Shown here one piece after another: positions 1-9,870 of a stretch of DNA of 64,000 bases; positions within the stretch are counted from its first letter, which is position 1; each line of letters begins with the position of its first letter. The notes under the pieces were generated by a model. The model made no database searches. It was not told where the DNA came from and saw nothing but the letters and a program-made list of their open reading frames with translations. Source of the stretch: Amorphophallus konjac (Eukaryota > Streptophyta > Magnoliopsida > Alismatales > Araceae); NCBI GenBank assembly GCA_022559845.1, contig CM040126.1, positions 223,268,641 through 223,332,640 of the forward strand, given 5' to 3'. Both the position numbers and the translations under genes were made by a program.

Positions 1-1690
1 CCCTCTGTTCTCGACCATGAACAGAGGGAGATAAGGCCGTCCCCACATTCCCGTTATCATTTTTTTTCTCTCTTTTTAAGCATCGACTGATGAATGTTGC
101 TTTGATTTGTGAATACTCACATACATGTATGTATGCGCATCTCCAGGCATTATCTTTGGCCTGCTAGTTATGCGAGTGTTCTCACCGCACTGTTCTGCTG
201 TTTCATCAGTGTGGTTCGATGATCCGGGGAGGGGGAACATTCCCCTGATCTTTCATCCTGACTTCTCGGCTCGACGAGTCCACTTGCCAATAATGGATTT
301 CCGACGGCCAGTGAGTATACAAAAAATGGGTTAATCCCAACACTACGAATCCAGAGTCCTTAATAGGCTTTGTGGTGGCCGTGGGTCGCGTGCCCCTCGT
401 AGGCCAGCCCTCGGGGTTTCCCTCCCGTCTCGGTCGTCCCTATTCGAGTGTGTTGGTGACTCAGGTTGCGTGCCCCTTGCAGGCTAGCCCTCGGGGTCTT
501 CGCTCCCATATTGAGCCGCCTCTGTCACTCACTGTCACCCATGGATTCGGTGCCCCTAGCAGGCTATGCCTCGGGGTCTCCCTTTCCGTTCGGGTTTGCC
601 GGCCGCCGTTGTGCCACCCGGCCCTTAGGGGTTTGCTCCACTACGTGAGTACTCCCCGCTTCTCCCCGATGAATCCTCCGGGACAGGGAGATGCTGCCGA
701 AATTCTGGCTTGAACGAGTCCAAACTTGGAATGATCGCCGCGCTCGAGTATGAACCTCGCGTGATTCCGTGACTTAACTTTTGATGGTTTGGGACCGATC
801 CGACGAATAATCTACTCAATCAACTTGTAAAAATCTTCCAAAACATTTTAAGAAATCCATAAATAAACCAATAAAATCTGGGTTTCCGAGAGGTTGGGCT
901 AAATCGGTGCCGTTCATACATGGCACGCCTTAAAAAGGCGCGCCCTTCCCGGCGCGCCCCAATCACGGCGTGCCCTTCCCGGCGCGCCCCAATCAGGCCG
1001 CGCCGGTTTAACCCCCTTCATTTACCTACGGTTTCTGGCACCGTTTTAAGCCATTTACCTACGTTTCAGGGCGCCGTTTCAAGCATTTTAACCCATTTCT
1101 TCGCAAACGCTGCACCAGTTTCACTCCGAATCATGTCGTTGTGTCAATGAACTAGATAAATTAGCTTGTTCAAGCTTGAATTGATATGTCTAGAATTTTT
1201 GCCATCATGCCTCAGGCCAAGCATTCATGTCGCATCAAGGCATGCTCAAGCGGGTGCACCCTTGGTATATCAAATGACATTGCCAGAAGGTCAGGTTACG
1301 CCTGATTGGAGGCTTTGTTACGCGTGAAGGTGGCCTTCGAGCCTAAGTCCTCCGCCATGTACCAGGGTCCACCCTAATAAATCGTGTGTAGTCAATCATA
1401 GCATCTTGCATGATCACTCACATGCTCTGCATCCCCTACTCCGGACTCGATAGCCCATCATCTCGGCAATTAATCAAAGGTGTTCCCTCCTCGTGGGGGA
1501 TGTAATTAACATCATAAACTTTATGGTATGGCGGACTGCTGGTCCCGACCGAACCTCACATTTGCCCGACACGGGTCAGAATGAGCGCATCATAAAATTG
1601 TCACTCATGTGACTGGCACGCCCGCGTCGTCAATCAGTCAGTTAATTTCCGGTTAGTTAATTGGTTGATCGATACGTGAAATAAGACATG
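1..1690 (+). mobile_element. Tat-type Ty3/gypsy LTR fragment (truncated at both ends)
   Basis: This stretch has no credible gene. It shares a series of landmarks, in the same order, with the 5' LTR of the plus-strand Tat-type element at 24301-37079: repeated blocks around 'taggctagccctcgggg', a GGCGCGCC-rich stretch, a 'gatgtaattaac' block at about 1499-1511, a 'gtcccgac' block, and a 'gtgactggca' block near 1612. The same landmarks occur in reverse complement in the LTRs at 38010 and 63230. The expected LTR end (CCACA followed by a Tat-type primer binding site) is absent, so the fragment is cut before its terminus, somewhere around 1690-1745 next to a (TA)-rich microsatellite. The left end lies outside the window. 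Small reading frames here look accidental. Confidence 0.6.
366..600 (+). repeat. Tandem LTR motif, three diverged copies
   Basis: Three copies of a unit of about 75-80 bp centre on 'gcccctcgtaggccagccct' and its variants near 391, 473 and 552, each followed by 'cggggt' and a pyrimidine-rich run. Related copies appear at 26180-26315 and 35120-35240 in another Tat-type LTR. It is a family signature, not a gene. Confidence 0.6.
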
Positions 1691-1775
1691 TATATATGTA
1701 CATATATACATATATACACGAAATAAAACAATAAGATGGTCGGATAAAACCCATCGCAAACAGCAAGCTACACCG

Positions 1776-4700
1776 GTGAAACCTCAAGTCTTCAAGAAAC
1801 CACAAGGCAAGTTTCAAGCTTTGCATGCAGATGAAGCAGGAACCGCCGAGGATGGTGGGCTCGTCGAAGGTACACTTATTATACTCGACAAGCCAACATT
1901 TGTTCCTTTTGATACTGGTGCCACACATTCCTTTATTTCTCGGAGATTTGCTAAGTCTTTAGCTATGGAACCTGTTTTGATGAATTCTCCGTTAGAAATA
2001 TCAACACCTATTGGTACTAGATCAGCAATCCAGTATTTCTATCCTTCTAGTACGGTTATGATTGGTGAACAGAACTTTCCAGCTGATTTGATTTGCATGG
2101 ACATGAAGGATTATGATGTAATCCTAGGAGCGGATTGGTTGGCTAGATATGAGGCTAATGTTCACTACAGTTCTAGCTCCGTGTCTTTTACTAGACACCC
2201 TAGACTTTCTTTTGTGGGAGTTAAGCACCATAACTCCGTATCCCTTATCTCGGCTCTTCGAGCTGGTAAGCTGATGAGACAAGGATGCGAGGCTTTTCTG
2301 GCCTTTGTCTGTGCAACCCCTGAACAACAGATTGAGATTAAGAACATTTCTGTTGTCCGGGATTTTCCTGATGTTTTTCCCGAAGAACTACCAGGACTTC
2401 CGCCTGAGCGGGAAGTTATCTTTTCTATTGATCTCTTTCCTGGCACATCTCCTATTTCCAAGGCTCTTTACCGCATGTCTCCTGCGGAACTGAGGGAATT
2501 AAAGCAACAGTTGATGGAATTGCTCGAGAAGGGTTTCATTCGCCCTAGTACTTCTCCTTGGGGAGCCCCTGTATTATTCGTCAGGAAGAATGATGGTTCG
2601 ATGAGGTTGTGCATCGATTATCGGCAATTGAACCAGCAGACTGTCAAGAACAAATATCCATTGCCGAGGATTGACAAATTATTTGACCAGATAGCGGGAG
2701 CTCAGTATTTTTCTAAGATCGATCTTCGATCTGGATATCATCAGTTGCGGATTAAGGAAGAAGATATCTATAAAACAGCTTTCCGCAGTAGGTATGGTCA
2801 TTTTGAGTTTGTTGTTATGCCTTTTGGTCTAACGAATGCTCCAGCAGCTTTCATGAAATTGATGAACGATGTATTTCGGCCCTATCTTGATCGATCGGTC
2901 GTGGTATTCATTGACGATATCTTGATATATTCCAAGAATGAGGAAGAGCATGCTGAGCATCTGAAGATGGCATTGCAACTGTTGAGAGATCATCAGTTAT
3001 ATGCCAAGTTCAGTAAGTGTGAATTCTGGCTGCAAGAGGTGTCGTTTCTAGGACATATCATCACGAAGGACGGTATTTCTGTTGATCCTTCGAAGGTAGA
3101 GACAGTGAAGAATTGGGATCAGCCTACCAGTGTGACCGAAGTTAGAAGTTTCCTAGGCCTGGCAGGCTACTACAGAAGATTTATCCAAGATTTCTCCAAG
3201 ATTGCGGTACCTATGACAAGATTAACCCGCAAGGAGAACAAGTTTGATTGGTCAGATGATTGTCAACAAAGCTTTCAGACTTTGAAGGAGTGTTTGACTA
3301 CTGCACCTATATTGGCTTTACCTTCTGGTGAAGGAGGTTTTATGGTATACACTGATGCTTCAGGTATTGGTTTAGGCTGTGTACTCATGCAGCATGGAAA
3401 GGTGATTGCCTATTCTTCTAGACAGTTGAGGAAGCATGAAGAGAATTATCCTGTTCACGATTTGGAATTAGCAGCAGTCGTGTTTGCTTTGAAGATATGG
3501 AGGCACTACTTGTATGGAGAAACATTCACAGTATTTTCAGATCACAAAAGTCTGAAATATTTGTTTTCTCAGAAGAAACTTAATATGAGGCAGCGAAGAT
3601 GGTTGGAGTATTTGAAAGACTTCGACTTCTCGATCGAGTATCATCCTGGCAAGGGCAATGTTGTGGCAGATGCATTAAGCAGGAAGCCTGTGGCTCGATT
3701 GTCCAGTCTCATGTTACAAGAGTGGAAGCTATTGGAACAATTAGCTAGCCTGGATCTGAATGTTGATAATGATCGGGTTATGATTGCACAAATTCAACTT
3801 AAGCCCGAATTGTTGATGGAAATCAAATCTCTGCAAGATAATGATCCCGAGCTAGTAGAGATCAAGGGAAGCTTGAGCAGCAGACCTGACTTCATGATGG
3901 CTGACGATGGAAGATTATTATTCCAGGGTAGAACTTGTGTACCTGATGAAGCTGGAATAAAGAACAAGATTCTGGAGGAAGCACATAGATCCAGATATAC
4001 CATTCATCCTGGAGGCACTAAAATGTTCAAGGATTTGAAGAGATCTTTTTGGTGGCCGAACATGAAAAGAGAGGTTGCAGACTTCGTGAGTAGATGCTTG
4101 ATTTGTCAGCAAGTTAAGGCTGAACATTTCAGACCGGCAGGAAAGTTGAAACCACTTGACATACCCCAATGGAAGTGGAAAAGCATTGGCATGGATTTCA
4201 TTATGGGTCTACCTAGGACTCGTGGTGGATTTGATGCAATATGGGTGATTGTTGACCGATTGACAAAGTCAGCTCATTTCTTACCCATTAAGTCCAAGTG
4301 GACAGTTGATGTATTGGCTACTTTGTATTTGAAGGAAGTGGTAAGGCTCCATGGCATACCAGTCAGTATTGTGTCTGATCGAGACCCCAGATTTACTTCA
4401 CATTTCTGGAAGGGACTGCAAGAGTCTCTTGGTACTCGCCTGAATTTCAGTACTGCTTTTCATCCACAGTCCGATGGACAGACTGAAAGAACCAACCAGA
4501 TAGTGGAAGATATGCTCAGAGCATGCATGATTGATTTCGGAGGCAGTTGGAGTGATCATTTGGCTTTGATTGAATTCGCCTACAACAACAGTTATCAATC
4601 CAGCATCCAGATGGCTCCTTTTGAAGCATTGTACGGGCGAAGCTGTCGTTCCCCGTTGTGTTGTGATGAGATAGGTGAGAAGCAATGGCTTGGACCAGAT

Positions 4701-5228
4701 CTTATTTCAGAATCATCACAGAACATCCGTGTCATCCGAGACCGGTTACAGGTAGCCCAATCAAGACAGAAGAGTTATGCCGACACAAGGAGAAGAGCAT
4801 TAGAATTTCAAGTTGGCGAGCATATATTCTTAAAGGTTTCTCCTTCGAGAGGGATTCGAAGATTTGGCATTCATGGCAAGCTAAGTCCGAGGTATATTGG
4901 TCCATTCGAGATCCTAGATAGAGTGGGAGAAGTTGCTTACAGACTGGCATTACCACCGCAGTTGTCTGGCGTACACAATATTTTCCATGTGTCTATGTTA
5001 CGGAAATATGTGTACGATCCCACTCATATCATTCAGCATGTGGATTTTGAGTTAAAGGAAGATTTGACCTATGAAGAAAGACCTATCAAGATTCTAGACC
5101 GGATACAGTAGCAACTCCAGAATCGGTCTATACCGATGGTCAAGATTCAGTGGAGTCGGCGTGGAACCGAAGAAGCTACTTGGGAATCTGAAGATACTAT
5201 GCGGAAGCGGTATCCCGACTTGTTCTAG
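1776..5228 (+). pseudogene. pol: Tekay-type pol polyprotein (PR-RT-RNase H-IN-chromodomain), internal stop
   Basis: The first open segment is 1111 residues. Domains in order: aspartic protease with DTG at about residues 46-48; reverse transcriptase with an FIDD active site near 379; RNase H beginning near 520 with a TDAS motif; integrase with an HHCC zinc finger near 736-780 and catalytic D (in GMDF, about 805), D (in SDRD, about 867) and E (in ERTNQ, about 904); then a GPY/F-type tail. A single TAG at 5109-5111 stops the frame. The same frame continues for 38 codons to TAG at 5226-5228 and encodes the rest of a chromodomain, with ATWE and YPDLF near its end. The stop follows a CAG codon and could come from a CAG-to-TAG change. 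Start 1776 is only the first permissive codon; the frame is open upstream and Gag is missing. All catalytic residues I looked for are present, so damage is limited to the 5' truncation and this stop. Confidence 0.9.
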
Positions 5229-5292
5229 GTGAGCAATCTCTTTCCCTATCCTCTGTATTTAGTGCAGTGAATTTGGAGGACCAAATTCTTTA
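5229..5292 (+). other. Short 3' untranslated stretch of the Tekay element
   Basis: A spacer between the end of the pol frame and the polypurine tract. I see no gene or structure in it. Confidence 0.6.
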
Positions 5293-5304
5293 AGTGGGGG
5301 AGGG
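5293..5304 (+). other. Polypurine tract
   Basis: The sequence agtgggggaggg lies immediately before the 3' LTR terminus TGTAATACCCC. This is the expected site and composition for priming plus-strand DNA synthesis. Confidence 0.85.
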
Positions 5305-8300
5305 TGTAATACCCCAAATTATTTTGGAAATTTAATTAGAATTATTTGAAATTATTTGGAATTATTTGAATTAATGAGAATTTATTCGTAATTAATTAGA
5401 TTAATTCTTTAATAAATAGTATAAGTCACTTTTCAACTATTTTATAAAAATCCATAAAAATCATATTATTGTGTAATCCATTTCATTTAACAATTTTATC
5501 TTCTTCGACTAAGCCTAATAAAATCATTAACTAGGCCTAATCAGTGGATTAAGTCCGATTTCCACACTTACCTACCAAATAGTGAACGCAATAGTAAACC
5601 TCATCTTAAAACACCAAATTAGAGCTTAATACTCAACCAAATGAGCTCATTTCGGTGGCAAATGAAAGGCCATGATCTAAGGATCAATAGCCCTCTATCA
5701 ATCGAACATAAACCTAACCCTAACACATGGTGGCGGCCGAGTTTTGGAGTGGTCAACCTTGGCGGCGCCATTTTCCAACACCTAACTTGCGTGGTCGATT
5801 CCTCCCAGCCCCGAAGTCTCTAGAAGCTCTATGAGCTATCAAAATGAAGCTCTACGAGTCTACTTTCATTTGGTGGCTGTGGTGTTTGCATTGGATTCAG
5901 ATCTAGGAAGTTCTTGGTCGTTTAGTGGAGGTGGGTCGGCTACCGTCGTCCTCCTTCCTCTCCTCTTTGATCCTTCGATTGAGGTAGGTTTCCTTAACCA
6001 AAATCAGCTTATGAATATATCAAATTATTTCTCTCGACGAGATCTTTCCAATGGTGGTAAAAGCCCCAATTTTCATTAGGAATCCAAAGAGATATCGCGG
6101 GTTTTCTAAGGTGCTGTCAATTTCGTTCTTCAGTCTAGGGCTTTAAGTTCTCTCTTCGATTGAGGTAGGATCTAACATCCAAACTCTAATTAATATACAT
6201 GAATGTAATCATCATCTTGTTAGCTTTCATTTGGCGTAGAAAGCCCAAAATTTCATTGAGCATGTTTAGAGAATTTTGGATCGAAGTAAGAGCATGTTTA
6301 GGCTTGATTTATGGTATGTTCTTCAAGTAGAAGCATGATTTTCGGGCTATTTTTGAGTTGGATATCTAGATCCACATATGTCATATCATACATTGTTAGA
6401 ATCAGCATTAAGTTAGCTTTTTTTTTATATAAGAAGTCCCAAATTTCGTTGTATATATTGAGAGAACCATACGATTTAGTAGAAGCATGTCAAGAATTAG
6501 GTCTTCATGTGTTCATCATAGAATATGTTGTGATTCATTTGATTTCTGTTGCAATTCATGTTTCAAAACTCTTGTTTTATGACCCTAGTATGTCTATTAA
6601 GAACCCTAGACCATGTGGTTAAGATCCCAACCTATTTAGACCCCAAATCGTGGAGTTTTTCATGATTTTCGGAAGCCCGTTCGCGTCTGGGAACCCAGGG
6701 GTCGACCCCATGAGTCGACCCATGCACCCCAGCAAGCAGAAGGCTTCTGCCTGGCAGGGCTCGACCCATGGGGTCGACCCACAGCTGCAGGGGTCGACCC
6801 ATTGGGTCGACCCATCACCAGGCAGACTCCTGGAATTCCAGGGGTCGACCCATGCCTGGAAATTTCCAGGGGTCGACCCAATGGGTCGTCCCACGTGCTG
6901 TTTGACCCGAAAATGTTGGTTTTTGAACCGAGGATCGATCCGGATCATTAGGGGATCGACTCATTCAACTTAGCCCAATTGAAAACTATATTTTTGAGGA
7001 TCTAATGACCTATTCATGTACCCCTTTGATTTCAATTAACATTGGTCTCTACATGCAAACATAGTGTAAAAACATGCCGTTTATCATCTTCATTTCAACG
7101 TATACAATGGTTAAATAGAAACCCACATAATTAGTGGTTAATTGTGTAACTAGATTTCTGTTAATGCATGCTATTTCATTCCTGTACGAGCTTGTTCCTT
7201 ATCTCATCATCTTGAATCCGCTTTTTGGTAATTGGCTAAATGCAAATGATAATAGATAATCTTTGATATATTAACTTGGTAATTAGGATTAAATTGATTG
7301 TTAAGTTGCTGTTTTAGTCATTATTACTCCAGTAGAATGGATTGCTTACACACTTGAACGGTACACTGTCAGCCGTTCTTTCTTGACCCCGTGGACCAAG
7401 TTTTGGTCCAATTCTTGTAATGCGGCCCAAAGTGACCGTATAACCGAGTTTTTGTTTTAGTGAATCCAAGGACAAGTTAGTCCTTAAATCTCATACTTGT
7501 GGTAGTAATTCCTCTGATTAAATTGGCCATATAACTTGACTGAATGTCTAGACAATCATGGGATCTTGTATCCAATAAATCGATGCCAACGCATCGTAAG
7601 GGCCCGGTCTGGTCCTAGGGAGAGCGCCCGAAAGTTAGTGAGCCCATGAGATGTTAATGACATGGTGAGGCATTGCACCGAGTACTTGACTAGCTTGTTA
7701 CGTCTATGACATGAAAAATCTCTTGTTACTCTTGTTACTTGATCGTGCTTGAAATGATGTTTAAAATACTTGCTTGTTGGCCAATTCTCAATTCTTTATT
7801 ACTATCTCTTGTTGTAAATTCTTGTACTTGTAATCTTGTTATCTCTTGTCATCATTATATTTCTTGACCTTGCAAGATCTTTGTATTTCACTGTTTATTT
7901 GTATCGTCATTTATTTCATTTCTTAGCATTGCATATGAAAATGTAATTAACTTGTTAATCACGTAAACTTGCATGTTATTTCCTACTGAGCGTCAGCTCA
8001 TAGTTGTTGTTTCCCCCCTTTCCAGGCTATTCAGGTGACGATGCGCATATCGATGGGGAAGGGCAGGAGTGATATCTCTTGAGTGTACTTGTAGTAGATG
8101 CCGAGTTGGCATGGTTGGCTACCTCTAGTTATTTCCTTAGAGTTGTGTTAGCACTTGTTACTCTTGGAGTCAGTTATTGTATTAGAATTCAGATTGGAAG
8201 TCATGTTTGATCGTGTATTAGCAGTGTTGGTTATTGTAATGATTTGGAATCATCTTGATCAATAGAGTTGTATCTTTCCTTAGCATTGTGTAATTGTTTA

Positions 8301-8372
8301 GTTTAGAATATTTATTTGCTTTCTAGCTAGTTTCTAACTCTACGTCCCGATATTCCGCGTCGGGGCGTGACA
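5305..8372 (+). repeat. 3' LTR of the Tekay-type element (3068 bp)
   Basis: The LTR begins TGTAATACCCC right after the polypurine tract and ends GGGGCGTGACA at 8372, where sequence changes to PIF/Harbinger transposon. It is AT-rich with no credible ORF. It holds a cluster of GTCGACCC palindromes (6698-6963). Near its 3' end is a short inverted repeat (8343-8350 against 8360-8367, one G-T type mismatch). A block at about 7580-7632 resembles the reverse complement of 23845-23896, which links it to the antisense LTR fragment at 23045-24300. The five bases after it (tgtaa) would be the target-site duplication, but the matching copy is not in the window. Confidence 0.85.
6698..6963. repeat. Cluster of GGGTCGACCC palindromes inside the Tekay LTR
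   Basis: At least eight copies of GTCGACCC-type motifs occur in about 265 bp, many as the perfect 10-bp palindrome GGGTCGACCC and several as back-to-back pairs separated by 'at' or 'att'. Because each unit is palindromic, long overlapping frames open on both strands; I treat these frames as artefacts. Confidence 0.8.
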
Positions 8373-8489
8373 TGTAAATTGTCCAAGTACAATGCATTTT
8401 AAATGATCTATTTCACAATTGCATGGGAAGAATGTCAACCATCATTTTCGGCTTCCATTTGACGATGCCTGCAAAGTGGAAGATGTAGG

Positions 8490-9315
8490 TTAAATGCAAA
8501 CTTCAATGATGCAATCAATAACATGAGGCAGTTGTTCAACCAAAGTAGGAGCCTTTAGTAAGTACCCTCGTGTGTTATGGTGGACCCATAGTCGAGTGGC
8601 CATGCGGTCTCGAAGTCTCTCCCCTCTAGTAACTTCCCTCCTATTAACATTGTCTTCTTCATCTACCTCCTCATCTCTGACCACAATGACGTCATCTTCC
8701 GCCTATTGGAAAATTTGATCAAGCCCTTGCTCCTTTCTAATGAAGTTATGGAGTACACAACAGGCCATTGCAATCCTGGCTTGTGTCTTCATTGGATAAC
8801 TGCGACGCTTCACTAGAATTGTGAAACGTGACTTCAGGACACCGAAGGCACGCTCAACACAATTACATAGTTGAGCGTGCCTATGGTTAATCAAGTCTTG
8901 TCTCTATGTGTAAGCCTAGTCCTATCAGATCTATACTCTGATAGATGATATCTTATGCCACGATATGGTGCCAAGAAATGGGGGGTGTTTGCATACCCTG
9001 CATTGACCAAGAAGTATTTCCCTGCGACAAGGAAAGTGTGGAATGTTGAGCATGTTAAATAATGTAAGTATATACACTCACACACATTTACCTTCTGGTA
9101 CAGTAAGTCCACCTTTCTCGATAGCCCACCTCAAGATCTTCATGTCTGCAGCTGATCCCTCCCAGCCCACAACGACATGACTAAATAATAGATCAAAATT
9201 GACAGACCCCATGACATTCTGAGATGTTTCACCTTTTCGATTTCGATAACGAGGGTGATCAACTATCAGCACTTTTGCAGAGATATGTGTACCATCAATT
9301 GCACCCAGTGCATTC
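8490..9315 (-). pseudogene. PIF/Harbinger transposase, catalytic C-terminal half
   Basis: Reading from 9315 down, after a probable acceptor (gattag) the frame gives a GAIDGTHIS motif holding the first catalytic aspartate, then RNRKGETSQNVM, GWEGSAAD, a 70-bp GT-AG intron at 9022-9091, then KYFLVNAGYAN and APYRG, RHA, VERAFGVLKSRF with the catalytic glutamate, ACCVLHNFI and a GERLRDRMA tail near 8600. This is the DDE nuclease of HARBI1-like proteins, which cuts and rejoins transposon ends. Defects: the second catalytic aspartate, normally D in D-x-GYAN, is N (AAT, one base from GAT); the frame shifts between 8891 and 8912; TAG at 8703-8705 interrupts the tail. It is not functional. Confidence 0.85.
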
Positions 9316-9870
9316 TAATCACATAGGACAAATTTCACGAACAAGAATTAATAAAGCATATGAGAGAGGAAATTAACCAAGACATAGACAGTTGATAATG
9401 TTGCTCCCAAGATTATGATGTGTGGCTTCATGAGTTTTGATGATGTCAAATACAATGTGGCTAAATGGTTTGATGTTTTAACTTGATTGTTTCGATGTGT
9501 TCATGGTTGTTGTAATGGGAATGCTCTTGATTCATTGTCGGTTTGAGATTAAAAATCCTACATAACTTTGTGTTGAATGGTTGATATCTTTGTCAGGTGG
9601 ATTTGGTATAATCTCAACACTTAGACTTGTCGATCCATGGCAAACTTGGAGTAATGCTATACTCCCTGAAACTTTTGACAATGGCTTTTGGAAACCCATG
9701 GTTTGAGGAAAACAATGCTACTTTATATAAGTCATTCACAAGGTCACATTTCAAAGTCGCTCGGATCAATAAATATATGCACTCAGGTATATGTGCTGAC
9801 TTGTGCATAAACTCCTCATGGATGGTCAATGGAGTTCATATATATATACCTTTCCATCCGACAGGTAAGA

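Larger units (their letters stand above)
1690..8372 (+). mobile_element. Tekay-type (chromovirus) Ty3/gypsy element, 5'-truncated
   Basis: The element keeps a short Gag-to-protease linker, protease, reverse transcriptase, RNase H, integrase, a broken chromodomain, the polypurine tract and a complete 3' LTR. The 5' LTR, primer binding site and nearly all of Gag are gone. Lineage is inferred from the integrase tail followed by a chromodomain, the LTR start TGTAATACCCC and the LTR end GGGGCGTGACA, all typical of plant Tekay/Del elements. The right edge at 8372 directly abuts PIF/Harbinger sequence. The left junction, with Tat-type LTR sequence, is not an LTR terminus, so it reflects deletion or recombination and not simple insertion. 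Confidence 0.85.

Noticed and set aside
6619..6973. Two opposite-strand frames of about 107-109 residues with repeated Gly-Val-Asp-Pro or Gly-Ser-Thr-Pro
   Set aside because: They are translations of a palindromic GGGTCGACCC repeat, which opens frames on both strands by symmetry.
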